DNA of 64,000 nt, taken from contig NZ_QUZU01000009.1 of the NCBI RefSeq assembly GCF_004682055.1, positions 1-64,000 of the forward strand. The letters run 5' to 3'. This DNA comes from Pseudomonas kairouanensis (GTDB lineage Bacteria > Pseudomonadota > Gammaproteobacteria > Pseudomonadales > Pseudomonadaceae). Position numbers and translations under genes: made by a program. The notes beneath the pieces are model-generated. The model did not search any database. It was not told the DNA's origin and saw only the letters and a list, made by a program, of their open reading frames with translations. This document shows, in pieces, positions 23,899 to 33,703 of the stretch. The first letter of the stretch is position 1, and every line of letters starts with the position of its first letter.

Positions 23899-24939
23899 TT
23901 AGGCGCCCATCACTTCGCGGATGTCTGCTGCCAGTTCCCGCACTCGCTCTTCCTCGGTATCCCACGCACACATGAACCGCGCGCCGCCTTTACCGATGAA
24001 GGTGTAGAACCGCCAACCCTTGGCCGTCAGTGCCGCAATCGCCGGTTCCGACAGTTGCAGGAACACGCCGTTGGCCTGCACCGGGAACATCAACTCAACC
24101 CCCGGAATATCCGCCACCAGGCTGCTCAGCAGTTGTGCGCAGTGGTTGGCGTGGCGTGCGTGCTTAAGCCAGGCGTCGTTTTCCAGCAGGCCCACCCAGG
24201 GGGCCGACAAAAAGCGCATTTTCGACGCCAGCTGGCCCGCCTGTTTGCAACGGTAGTCGAAGTCTTCGGCCAGCTTGTGGTTGAAGAACAGGATCGCTTC
24301 ACCCACGGCCATGCCGTTTTTGGTGCCGCCAAAGCACAGCACATCCACCCCGGCTTTCCAGGTCAGGTCGGCGGGCGAGCAGCCCAGGAACGCGCAGGCG
24401 TTGGAGAAGCGCGCGCCGTCCATGTGCAGGTTCAGGCCCAGCTCTTTGCAGGTGGCGCTGATGGCGCGGATTTCTTCCGGGGTGTACACGCTGCCCACTT
24501 CGGTGGCCTGGGTAAGGGTGACCACGCGCGGCTTGGGGTAGTGGATGTCCTGGCGCTTGAGGGCGATCTCGCGGATCGACTCTGGGGTGAGCTTGCCGTT
24601 TTCGGTGCGGGCGGTGAGCAGCTTGGAGCCGTTGGAGAAAAACTCCGGCGCGCCGCATTCGTCGGTCTCGACGTGGGCAGTCTCCGAGCAAATCACGCTA
24701 TGGTAGCTCTGGCACAAGGATGACAGCGCCAGGGAGTTGGCGGCGGTGCCGTTGAAGGCAAAGAACACTTCGCAGTCGGTTTCGAACAGGTTGCGGAAAC
24801 CGTCGGCGGCGCGGTGGGTCCATTCATCATCGCCGTAGGCACGTTGATGGCCTTGGTTGGCTTGTTCCATGGCGGCCCAGGCTTCCGGGCAGATGCCCGA
24901 ATAGTTGTCACTGGCAAATTGTTGGCTCTTGTCGGTCAT
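23899..24939 (-). CDS. ltaA: Low-specificity L-threonine aldolase LtaA
   Basis: A 346-residue PLP enzyme of fold type I that interconverts threonine (or allo-threonine) with glycine and acetaldehyde. The PLP lysine lies in CFGGTKNGMAVG; HMDGARFSNA is the conserved Asp/Arg motif. The ATG at 24939 (MTDKSQQFAS) matches the usual Pseudomonas length; the very long upstream extension of the frame is antisense to traX and is rejected. Its place among the betaine-catabolic genes ties it to glycine disposal. Confidence 0.94.
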   Translation of the reverse strand: MTDKSQQFASDNYSGICPEAWAAMEQANQGHQRAYGDDEWTHRAADGFRNLFETDCEVFFAFNGTAANSLALSSLCQSYHSVICSETAHVETDECGAPEFFSNGSKLLTARTENGKLTPESIREIALKRQDIHYPKPRVVTLTQATEVGSVYTPEEIRAISATCKELGLNLHMDGARFSNACAFLGCSPADLTWKAGVDVLCFGGTKNGMAVGEAILFFNHKLAEDFDYRCKQAGQLASKMRFLSAPWVGLLENDAWLKHARHANHCAQLLSSLVADIPGVELMFPVQANGVFLQLSEPAIAALTAKGWRFYTFIGKGGARFMCAWDTEEERVRELAADIREVMGA

Positions 24940-24959
24940 GGCCCTGTCCTGTGGTCGAT

Positions 24960-25009
24960 GTTGGTGCGCACTGTAACCAAGATTGTTGGCGCTGCGCACG
25001 TACTGTAAA
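24960..25009. promoter_or_regulatory. Imperfect direct repeats between ltaA and the TraX-like gene
   Basis: GTTGG.TGCGCAC.CTGTAA-like units occur at 24960-24976 and 24985-25008, the second carrying two short three-base insertions. The ~25-bp offset in a 90-bp divergent promoter suggests a regulator binding site, possibly AraC-type. Confidence 0.4.
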
Positions 25010-25029
25010 TGCAAAGTCGTTGGGGAATT

Positions 25030-25752
25030 ATGCACGGTACTCACACCTTGCCTGTCGGCGCTGTCCGAGATGGCGCGCTGGACTTGCTCAAGTGGCTGGC
25101 ATTGCTGTGCATGGTGCTCGATCACCTGCGCTATGTCGGGTTGAGCCTGGACGGTTTGTATGTGCCGGGGCGCCTGGCGTTTCCTTGGTTTTGCCTGGCG
25201 ATTGCGGCGAATTTGAATCGGGTGAAAAACGCCCAGGTCAGTTGGCGTTACCTGGGCTGGCTGCTGCTGTTCAGTGTGATCAGCGAAGTGCCGTATCGCC
25301 TGTTTATCGAGGATGCCGATACGTTGAACGTGTTGCCCACCTTGGCGCTGGGCTTGCTGGTTGCGCGAGGATGGCAGCAGAAGGCGCTTTTTGATCGCGG
25401 ATTGGCGCTGGTTGCTGTCACTGTCGCCGCTGTTTTTTCCTCGCACTTGATGTTCGGGTTTTTTGGTGTGTTGTTGCCGTTGGCGATGCTGCTGGTGTTC
25501 ACAAGGCCCTGGTATTTCGCCGTGGTGCCGGGCGTGGTCTGTGTGGCGGCCAACCAATGGCAGGTGCTGCTCAATAGCGGGTCGCTGGTGGCGCTGTCGG
25601 GGTTGATTGCATGCCTGATCGCGCCATTGGCCGGTCTTGTCTTGTTGCGACATGCCAAAAATGCCTCGCCACCGGCCATGCGGCGCTGGGCGTATTCCCT
25701 TTATCCCTTGCATTTCCTGCTGCTGCTACTCGTTCGCCAGACCATCGCCTAA
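25030..25752 (+). CDS. TraX-family membrane protein
   Basis: A protein of about 240 residues with roughly seven hydrophobic helices. The N-terminal signature GALDLLKWLALLCMVLDHLRY and PGRLAFPWFCLAIA matches TraX, the integral membrane protein that acetylates F pilin, but chromosomal TraX-like proteins are widespread and probably acetylate other substrates. Two ATGs are possible, 25009 and 25030; TTGGGGA precedes the second, which is used here. A homologue occupies the same place between ltaA and glyA in P. aeruginosa, so the linkage is old, though the connection to betaine metabolism is unknown. Confidence 0.78.
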   Translation: MHGTHTLPVGAVRDGALDLLKWLALLCMVLDHLRYVGLSLDGLYVPGRLAFPWFCLAIAANLNRVKNAQVSWRYLGWLLLFSVISEVPYRLFIEDADTLNVLPTLALGLLVARGWQQKALFDRGLALVAVTVAAVFSSHLMFGFFGVLLPLAMLLVFTRPWYFAVVPGVVCVAANQWQVLLNSGSLVALSGLIACLIAPLAGLVLLRHAKNASPPAMRRWAYSLYPLHFLLLLLVRQTIA

Positions 25753-25756
25753 ACCC

Positions 25757-25850
25757 TTGTGGGAGGGGGCTTGCCCCCGATGGCGGTGTACCAGCCACTG
25801 CATGTGCAAGCTGACCCACTGCTATCGGGGGCAAGCCCCCTCCCACATTT
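25757..25850. repeat. REP pair upstream of glyA1
   Basis: Inverted arms of the GTGGGAGGGGGCTTGCCCCCGAT type, directly after the TraX-like gene. Confidence 0.9.
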
Positions 25851-25891
25851 ATCCAGTGTTGTTCCTGCTATGTCGTAAACGCACCTTTGCG

Positions 25892-25924
25892 TGGCGCCCG
25901 TAGGCATTTGATCTATAGGCGCCA
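25892..25924 (+). promoter_or_regulatory. Dyad TGGCGCC-N19-GGCGCCA upstream of glyA1
   Basis: A perfect 7-bp dyad with a 19-base spacer, about 65 bp before the glyA1 start. A further short dyad (AGGGCC / GGGCCT) follows. It may be part of a 5' leader structure or a regulator site. Confidence 0.35.
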
Positions 25925-25989
25925 GCCCTACCATCGCATCAAAGGGCCCCACACGGGCCTCAACAATACGAAAGGCTGGGAGAGACGCG

Positions 25990-27243
<1,254 letters not shown>

Positions 27244-27265
27244 GCGCGGTTTTGGAGTAATGACT

Positions 27266-28516
27266 ATGCAACGCTACTCGGGCTTCGGCCTCTTCAAGCA
27301 CTCCCTCAGCCACCACGAAAACTGGCAGAAGATGTGGCGCACGCCCACCCCTAAAAAGGTGTACGACGTGGTCATCGTCGGCGGTGGCGGGCATGGTCTG
27401 GCGACCGCCTACTACCTGGCCAAAGAGCACGGCATCACCAACGTGGCCGTGGTCGAGAAAGGCTGGCTGGGCGGCGGTAACACCGCGCGCAACACCACCA
27501 TCGTGCGCTCCAACTACCTGTGGGACGAGTCGGCCCACCTGTATGAACACGCGATGAAACTGTGGGAAGGCCTGTCTCAAGACCTGAACTACAACGTGAT
27601 GTTCTCCCAGCGTGGCGTGTACAACCTGTGCCACACCCTGCAAGACATCCGTGATTCCGAGCGCCGCGTGAGTGCCAACCGCCTCAATGGCGTGGACGGC
27701 GAACTGCTCAACGCCAAGCAAGTGGCCGACGAGATCCCGTACCTTGATTGCTCCAAGAACACCCGCTACCCGGTCCTGGGCGCCACCGTGCAACGTCGCG
27801 GCGGCGTGGCCCGTCACGATGCCGTGGCCTGGGGCTTTGCCCGTGCCGCTGACGCACTGGGCGTGGATTTGATCCAGCAGACCGAAGTGATCGGCTTCCG
27901 CAAGGAAAACGGCGTGTGCATCGGTGTGGAAACCAACAAGGGCTTTATCGGCGCTAAGCGCGTCGGTGTGGTGACGGCCGGTAACTCGGGCCATATGGCA
28001 TCGCTGGCGGGCTTTCGCCTGCCTATCGAATCCCACCCGCTGCAAGCGCTGGTGTCGGAGCCGATCAAGCCGATTATCGACAGCGTGATCATGTCCAACG
28101 CCGTACATGGTTACATCAGCCAGTCCGACAAGGGCGACCTGGTGATCGGTGCCGGTATCGACGGCTACAACGGCTACGGCCAGCGCGGTTCGTACCCGGT
28201 GATCGAGCACACCATCCAGGCCATCGTCGAGATGTTCCCGGTGCTGTCGCGCGTGCGCATGAACCGTCAGTGGGGCGGCATCGTCGACACCACGCCGGAT
28301 GCGTGCCCGATCATCTCCAAGACCCCAGTGCCGAACATGTTCTTCAACTGCGGTTGGGGCACCGGTGGCTTCAAGGCCACGCCGGGCTCAGGCAACGTGT
28401 TTGCGGCAAGCCTGGCCAAGGGTGAAATGCACCCATTGGCGGCACCTTTTTCCATCGACCGTTTCCACAACGGTGCGCTCATCGACGAACACGGCGCTGC
28501 GGCCGTCGCCCACTAA
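27266..28516 (+). CDS. soxB: Sarcosine oxidase beta subunit SoxB
   Basis: A 416-residue FAD/FMN subunit of heterotetrameric sarcosine oxidase. The dinucleotide-binding motif is [16 protein letters not shown] near residue 35. His184 in GGVARHDAV matches the covalent FMN attachment site known in Corynebacterium. The start ATG at 27266 has GGAG at correct spacing; the in-frame ATG at 27260 is too close to it. It lies between glyA1 and soxD. Confidence 0.96.
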   Translation: MQRYSGFGLFKHSLSHHENWQKMWRTPTPKKVYDVVIVGGGGHGLATAYYLAKEHGITNVAVVEKGWLGGGNTARNTTIVRSNYLWDESAHLYEHAMKLWEGLSQDLNYNVMFSQRGVYNLCHTLQDIRDSERRVSANRLNGVDGELLNAKQVADEIPYLDCSKNTRYPVLGATVQRRGGVARHDAVAWGFARAADALGVDLIQQTEVIGFRKENGVCIGVETNKGFIGAKRVGVVTAGNSGHMASLAGFRLPIESHPLQALVSEPIKPIIDSVIMSNAVHGYISQSDKGDLVIGAGIDGYNGYGQRGSYPVIEHTIQAIVEMFPVLSRVRMNRQWGGIVDTTPDACPIISKTPVPNMFFNCGWGTGGFKATPGSGNVFAASLAKGEMHPLAAPFSIDRFHNGALIDEHGAAAVAH

Positions 28517-28531
28517 CAGGAGAAATTTCCT

Positions 28532-28834
28532 ATGTTGCATATCTTCTGTCCTCACTGTGGCGAACTGCGCTCCGAAGAGGAATTCCACGCGTCCGGCCAA
28601 GCGCACATCCCGCGCCCGCTGGACCCGAACACCTGCACCGACGAGCAGTGGGGCGACTACATGTTCTTCCGCGACAACCCCCGTGGCCTGCACCACGAAC
28701 TGTGGATTCATGCCGCCGGTTGCCGCCAGTACTTCAACGCCACCCGCGACACCCTGACCTACGAAATTCTTGAAACCTACAAGATCGGCACCAAGCCGCA
28801 ATTCACCGCCAAGGCTGCTGGAGAGAAGGTATGA
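28532..28834 (+). CDS. soxD: Sarcosine oxidase delta subunit SoxD
   Basis: A 100-residue zinc-binding subunit with the N-terminal CPHCGELR motif, EEQ-type linker and later HAAGCRQYFNATRDT, as in the family. It stabilises the heterotetramer and has no known catalysis of its own. AGGAGA precedes the ATG, and its stop overlaps the soxA start by four bases (ATGA). Confidence 0.96.
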   Translation: MLHIFCPHCGELRSEEEFHASGQAHIPRPLDPNTCTDEQWGDYMFFRDNPRGLHHELWIHAAGCRQYFNATRDTLTYEILETYKIGTKPQFTAKAAGEKV

Positions 28835-31800
28835 GCCAGACCAATCGCCTGTCCAACGGTGGCCGGATCGACCGTAATAAAGTCCTGACGTTTACCTTCA
28901 ACGGCCAGACCTACAAGGGCTTTGAAGGCGACACCCTGGCCGCCGCCCTGCTGGCCAACGGCGTGGACATCATCGGCCGCAGCTTCAAGTATTCGCGCCC
29001 TCGCGGCATCTTCGCCGCCGGTGCCGAAGAGCCGAACGCTGTGTTGCAGATCGGTGCCACCGAAGCCACCCAGATCCCCAACGTGCGCGCCACCCAACAG
29101 GCGCTGTACCAAGGCCTGGTCGCCACCAGCACCAACGGCTGGCCGAACGTCAACACCGACGTGATGGGCATCCTGGGCAAGGTCGGCGGCAAGCTGATGC
29201 CGCCGGGTTTCTACTACAAAACCTTCATGTACCCGCAATCGTTCTGGATGACGTACGAGAAGTACATCCGTAAGGCTGCCGGCCTTGGCCGCTCGCCGAC
29301 CGAGAACGACCCGGACACCTACGACAACTTCAACCGTCACTGCGACGTGTTGGTGGTGGGCGCAGGCCCTGCTGGCCTGGCCGCTGCCCTGGCCGCCGCA
29401 CGCAGCGGTGCCCGCGTGATCATCGCCGACGAGCAGGAAGAGTTCGGCGGTTCGCTGCTGGATTCGCGTGAAAGCCTCGACGGCAAGCCCGCCGCTGAAT
29501 GGGTTGCCAGCGTCATCGCTGAACTCAAGGCCCTGCCAGACGTGGTGCTGCTGCCCCGCGCCACCGTCAACGGCTACCACGACCATAACTTCCTGACCAT
29601 TCACGAACGCCTCACCGATCACCTGGGTGACCGTGCGCCGATTGGTGTGGTGCGCCAGCGCATCCACCGTGTGCGTGCCAAGCGTGTGGTGTTGGCCACC
29701 GGCGCCTGCGAGCGTCCGCTGGTGTATGGCAACAACGATGTGCCGGGCAACATGCTGGCCGGTGCGGTCTCTACCTACGTGCGCCGCTACGGCGTGGCAC
29801 CGGGCAAGAAGCTGGTGCTGTCCACCAACAACGACCACGCCTACCGCGTTGCGCTGGACTGGCTGGATGCAGGCCTGCAAGTGGTGGCCGTGGCCGATGT
29901 GCGCCACAACCCACGCGGCGCGCTGGTGGAAGAAGCCCGCGCCAAAGGCATTCGTATCCTCACCGGCAGCGCCGTGGTCGAAGCCCGTGGCACCAAGCGC
30001 GTGACCGCTGCGCGGATCGCCGCGATTGATGTCAAAGCACATAAAGTCACCAGCCCCGGCGAATGGCTGGACTGCGACCTGGTGGCCAGCTCCGGCGGTT
30101 ACAGCCCGGTGGTTCACTTGGCCTCGCACCTGGGTGGCAAGCCAACCTGGCGTGAAGACATCCTCGGTTTCGTACCGGGTGAAGCCCCGCAAAAACGCGT
30201 GTGCGTGGGTGGCATCAACGGCGTCTACGGCCTCGGCGATTCCCTGGCAGACGGTTTTGAAGGCGGCGTACGCGCGGCCAGCGAAGCCGGGTTTGCGCCA
30301 GTGGAAGGCACCTTGCCTAAAGCCTTGAGCCGCCTGGAAGAGCCGACCCTGGCGATCTACCAAGTGCCCCACGACAAACCCACCGCACGGGCGCCGAAGC
30401 AATTTGTCGACCTGCAAAACGACGTGACCGCCGCCGCCATCGAACTGGCGACCCGCGAAGGTTTCGAGTCGGTCGAGCACGTCAAACGCTACACCGCGCT
30501 GGGTTTTGGCACCGACCAGGGCAAGCTGGGTAACGTCAACGGCCTGGCCATTGCTGCCCGCTCCCTGAACGTGACCATCCCGCAGATGGGCACCACCATG
30601 TTCCGCCCCAACTACACGCCGGTAACCTTCGGCGCGGTGGCGGGCCGTCACTGTGGGCACATCTTCGAGCCGGTGCGCTACACCGCCTTGCAAGCCTGGC
30701 ACGTCAAGAACGGCGCCGAGTTTGAAGACGTCGGCCAGTGGAAACGCCCATGGTATTTCCCACGCAACGGTGAAGACCTGCACGCTGCGGTCAAACGCGA
30801 ATGCCTGGCCGTGCGCGACAGCGTTGGCCTGCTGGACGCCTCCACCCTGGGCAAAATCGACATCCAGGGCCCGGATGCCCGCGAGTTCCTCAACCGCATC
30901 TACACCAACGCCTGGACCAAGCTCGACGTGGGCAAGGCGCGCTACGGCCTGATGTGCAAGGAAGACGGCATGGTCTTCGACGACGGCGTCACTGCCTGCC
31001 TCGCCGACAACCACTTCCTGATGACCACCACCACCGGCGGCGCGGCACGCGTGCTGCAGTGGCTGGAAATCTACCAGCAGACCGAGTGGCCAGACCTCAA
31101 GGTGTACTTCACCTCGGTCACCGACCACTGGGCCACCATGACCCTGTCTGGCCCCAACAGCCGCAAGCTGCTGGCGGAAGTCACCGACATCGACCTGGAC
31201 AAGGACGGCTTCCCGTTCATGACCTGGAAAGAAGGCTTGGTGGGCGGCGTACCGGCGCGGGTGTTCCGGATCTCGTTTACCGGTGAGCTGTCGTTTGAGG
31301 TCAACGTGCAAGCCGACTACGCCATGGGCGTGCTGGAAAAAATCGTCGAGGCCGGCAAAAAGTACAACCTGACCCCATACGGCACCGAAACCATGCACGT
31401 ACTGCGGGCCGAGAAGGGCTTCATCATCGTCGGCCAAGACACCGACGGCTCGATGACCCCGGACGACCTGAACATGGGCTGGTGCGTTGGCCGCACCAAA
31501 CCGTTCTCGTGGATCGGCTGGCGCGGCATGAACCGTGAAGACTGCGTGCGTGAAGAGCGCAAGCAACTGGTGGGCTTGAAGCCGGTGGACCCAAAAGTGT
31601 GGCTGCCGGAAGGCGCGCAACTGGTGTTCGATCCGAAGCAGTCGATCCCGATGAAGATGGTCGGTCACGTGACCTCCAGCTATGCGCATAACTCCCTGGG
31701 TTATTCGTTTGCCATGGGCGTGGTGAAGGGCGGCTTGAAGCGCATTGGCGAGCGGGTGTTCTCACCGCAAGCCGATGGCAGCGTGATCGAGGCGGAGATT

Positions 31801-31848
31801 GTGTCTTCGGTGTTCTTTGACCCTAAGGGCGATCGTCAGAACATCTGA
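28831..31848 (+). CDS. soxA: Sarcosine oxidase alpha subunit SoxA
   Basis: A 1005-residue subunit. It has an N-terminal ferredoxin-like domain without cluster cysteines (FNGQTYKGFEGDTLAAALLANG, partial), an NAD-binding domain (VVGAGPAGLAAALAAARSG around residue 173) and, from about 600, a folate-binding GcvT-like domain (PGNMLAG is in the middle linker). SoxBDAG oxidises sarcosine to glycine and methylene-THF or formaldehyde plus H2O2. Size and order are standard. Translational coupling to soxD is shown by the ATGA overlap. A REP pair separates it from soxG. Confidence 0.97.
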   Translation: MSQTNRLSNGGRIDRNKVLTFTFNGQTYKGFEGDTLAAALLANGVDIIGRSFKYSRPRGIFAAGAEEPNAVLQIGATEATQIPNVRATQQALYQGLVATSTNGWPNVNTDVMGILGKVGGKLMPPGFYYKTFMYPQSFWMTYEKYIRKAAGLGRSPTENDPDTYDNFNRHCDVLVVGAGPAGLAAALAAARSGARVIIADEQEEFGGSLLDSRESLDGKPAAEWVASVIAELKALPDVVLLPRATVNGYHDHNFLTIHERLTDHLGDRAPIGVVRQRIHRVRAKRVVLATGACERPLVYGNNDVPGNMLAGAVSTYVRRYGVAPGKKLVLSTNNDHAYRVALDWLDAGLQVVAVADVRHNPRGALVEEARAKGIRILTGSAVVEARGTKRVTAARIAAIDVKAHKVTSPGEWLDCDLVASSGGYSPVVHLASHLGGKPTWREDILGFVPGEAPQKRVCVGGINGVYGLGDSLADGFEGGVRAASEAGFAPVEGTLPKALSRLEEPTLAIYQVPHDKPTARAPKQFVDLQNDVTAAAIELATREGFESVEHVKRYTALGFGTDQGKLGNVNGLAIAARSLNVTIPQMGTTMFRPNYTPVTFGAVAGRHCGHIFEPVRYTALQAWHVKNGAEFEDVGQWKRPWYFPRNGEDLHAAVKRECLAVRDSVGLLDASTLGKIDIQGPDAREFLNRIYTNAWTKLDVGKARYGLMCKEDGMVFDDGVTACLADNHFLMTTTTGGAARVLQWLEIYQQTEWPDLKVYFTSVTDHWATMTLSGPNSRKLLAEVTDIDLDKDGFPFMTWKEGLVGGVPARVFRISFTGELSFEVNVQADYAMGVLEKIVEAGKKYNLTPYGTETMHVLRAEKGFIIVGQDTDGSMTPDDLNMGWCVGRTKPFSWIGWRGMNREDCVREERKQLVGLKPVDPKVWLPEGAQLVFDPKQSIPMKMVGHVTSSYAHNSLGYSFAMGVVKGGLKRIGERVFSPQADGSVIEAEIVSSVFFDPKGDRQNI

Positions 31849-31860
31849 TAGACCGCGGCG

Positions 31861-31960
31861 CGGCCATCGGGAGCAAGCCCCCTCCCACACTTGAATGTAT
31901 TCACAAATCAATATGTGTAAATGCAGTCAATGTGGGAGGGGGCTTGCCCCCGATGAGGCC
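31861..31960. repeat. Composite REP pair with palindromic spacer between soxA and soxG
   Basis: Arms CATCGGGAGCAAGCCCCCTC and its inverse flank a spacer (TTCACAAATCAATATGTGTAAAT) that is itself imperfectly palindromic. Nearly the same composite occurs at 51139-51249. Confidence 0.88.
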
Positions 31961-31995
31961 AGAACAGACACCACCGAATTCAGAACAGGTGCTTT

Positions 31996-32625
31996 ATGAC
32001 AGCAGCCAATGTGTACCAACAACGCCCAACCACCGGCGCCAAGGCCGAGTCGTCGCTGCACCATGCCGACCTCGCCAGCCTGGTCGGCAAGGGCCGCAAG
32101 AACGCCGGCGTGACCGTGCGTGAAAAGAAACTCCTGGGCCACCTGACCCTTCGTGGCGATGGCCATGACGCGGCCTTCGCCGCCGGTGTGCACAAGGCGT
32201 TGGGCATCGAACTGCCAGGCGCCCTGCAAGTGATCATCAAGGGCGAAACCAGCCTGCAATGGCTCGGCCCGGATGAGTGGTTGCTCATCGTGCCAAGCGG
32301 TGAAGAATTCGCCGCCGAGCAAAACCTGCGTGCCGCCCTGGGTGAGTTGCATATCCAGGTGGTCAACGTCAGCGGCGGCCAGCAGATTCTTGAACTGAGC
32401 GGCCCGAACGTGCGCGACGTGCTGATGAAGTCCACCAGCTACGACGTACACCCCGACAACTTCCCGGTGGGCAAGGCGGTGGGCACGGTGTTCGCCAAGT
32501 CGCAACTGGTGATCCGCCACACGGCCGAAGACACCTGGGAACTGCTGATCCGTCGTAGCTTCTCGGACTACTGGTGGTTGTGGTTGCAGGATGCCTCTGC
32601 CGAATTCGGCCTGAGCGTCCAATGA
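31996..32625 (+). CDS. soxG: Sarcosine oxidase gamma subunit SoxG
   Basis: A 209-residue subunit of sarcosine oxidase, with GcvT-like features (LQWLGPDEWLLIVPSGEE; VVNVSGGQQILELSGPNVRDVL, partial). The ATG at 31996 has AGGTG upstream. The gene follows soxA after a 147-bp gap filled by a REP pair, and is followed by purU2, consistent with one operon with an internal stability element. Confidence 0.95.
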   Translation: MTAANVYQQRPTTGAKAESSLHHADLASLVGKGRKNAGVTVREKKLLGHLTLRGDGHDAAFAAGVHKALGIELPGALQVIIKGETSLQWLGPDEWLLIVPSGEEFAAEQNLRAALGELHIQVVNVSGGQQILELSGPNVRDVLMKSTSYDVHPDNFPVGKAVGTVFAKSQLVIRHTAEDTWELLIRRSFSDYWWLWLQDASAEFGLSVQ

Positions 32626-32660
32626 CCCTTGTAGGAGCGTTGTTTGAGGAGTTTTTCGCA

Positions 32661-33518
32661 ATGAGCCGCGCACCCGATACATGGATTTTGACCGCCGACT
32701 GCCCCAGCGTGCTCGGCACGGTGGACGCGGTCACCCGCTACCTGTTCGAGCAGGGTTGCTACGTTACCGAGCACCATTCGTTCGATGACCGGCTGTCCGG
32801 GCGGTTTTTCATTCGCGTGGAATTCCGACAGCCCGAAGGCTTTGACGAGCAAGGTTTCCGCGATGGCCTGGCCACTCGCGGCCAAGCCTTTGGCATGATC
32901 TTCGAACTGACGGCACCGAACTACCGGCCAAAAGTGGTGATCATGGTCTCCAAGGCCGATCACTGCCTCAACGACCTGCTGTACCGCCAGCGCATCGGCC
33001 AACTGTCGATGGACGTGGTCGCGGTGGTGTCCAACCACCCGGACTTGAAGCCGTTGGCCGACTGGCACCAGATTCCCTACTACCATTTCCCCCTCGACCC
33101 CAACGACAAACCGGCGCAGGAGCGCCAGGTGTGGCAGGTGGTGGAAGACACCGGCGCCGAGCTGGTGATCCTTGCGCGCTACATGCAAGTGTTGTCACCG
33201 GAGCTGTGTCGCAAACTTGATGGAAAGGCCATCAACATTCACCACTCGTTGTTGCCGGGGTTCAAGGGCGCCAAGCCGTATCATCAGGCGTACAACAAGG
33301 GCGTGAAATTGGTGGGCGCTACGGCGCATTACATCAACAACGACCTGGACGAAGGCCCGATCATCGCCCAGGGCGTGGAGGTGGTGGACCACAGCCACTA
33401 TCCCGAGGACTTGATTGCCAAGGGGCGGGATATTGAAGGACTGACGTTGGCCCGAGCGGTGGGATATCACATTGAGCGGCGGGTGTTTCTCAACGCCAAT
33501 AGGACCGTGGTGCTTTGA
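32661..33518 (+). CDS. purU: Formyltetrahydrofolate deformylase PurU2
   Basis: A 285-residue enzyme hydrolysing 10-formyl-THF to THF and formate. It has an N-terminal ACT domain (WILTADCPSVLGTVDAVTRYL, partial) and a formyltransferase-like catalytic domain with NIHHSLLPGFKGAKPYHQAY and AHYINNDLDEGPII, containing the Asn-His-Asp triad. GAGGAG lies upstream of the ATG at 32661. Its place after soxG lets it recycle THF when the C1 flux from betaine methyl groups is high. Confidence 0.95.
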   Translation: MSRAPDTWILTADCPSVLGTVDAVTRYLFEQGCYVTEHHSFDDRLSGRFFIRVEFRQPEGFDEQGFRDGLATRGQAFGMIFELTAPNYRPKVVIMVSKADHCLNDLLYRQRIGQLSMDVVAVVSNHPDLKPLADWHQIPYYHFPLDPNDKPAQERQVWQVVEDTGAELVILARYMQVLSPELCRKLDGKAINIHHSLLPGFKGAKPYHQAYNKGVKLVGATAHYINNDLDEGPIIAQGVEVVDHSHYPEDLIAKGRDIEGLTLARAVGYHIERRVFLNANRTVVL

Positions 33519-33521
33519 CTG

Positions 33522-33605
33522 ACGCCTTCGCGAGCAAGCCCGCTCCCACATTTTTAACGTGTGAACCCGATCAAATGTGGGAGGGGGCTTGCTCCCGATG
33601 AGGCC
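33522..33605. repeat. Hybrid REP pair
   Basis: The left arm is of the TTCGCGAGCAAGCCCGCTCCCAC type, while the right arm is GTGGGAGGGGGCTTGCTCCCGATG, so two different REP subfamilies form one pair between purU2 and fdhA. Confidence 0.88.
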
Positions 33606-33703
33606 ATAACTAACAACGCAAAAACAGCATCTGTAACCCGAGCACTTTACGCGCTGCCTGCCTGGGCAACGCGGTTCCATAAAAACAACAGCGAGGTGAA
33701 AGC

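Noticed and set aside
24940-25713. 258-codon upstream extension of the ltaA frame
   Set aside because: It is antisense to the TraX-like gene and would give a 604-residue protein far beyond the family length.
28777-31689. 970-codon open frame on the minus strand
   Set aside because: It is the complete shadow of soxA, with no family match and typical reverse-frame composition.
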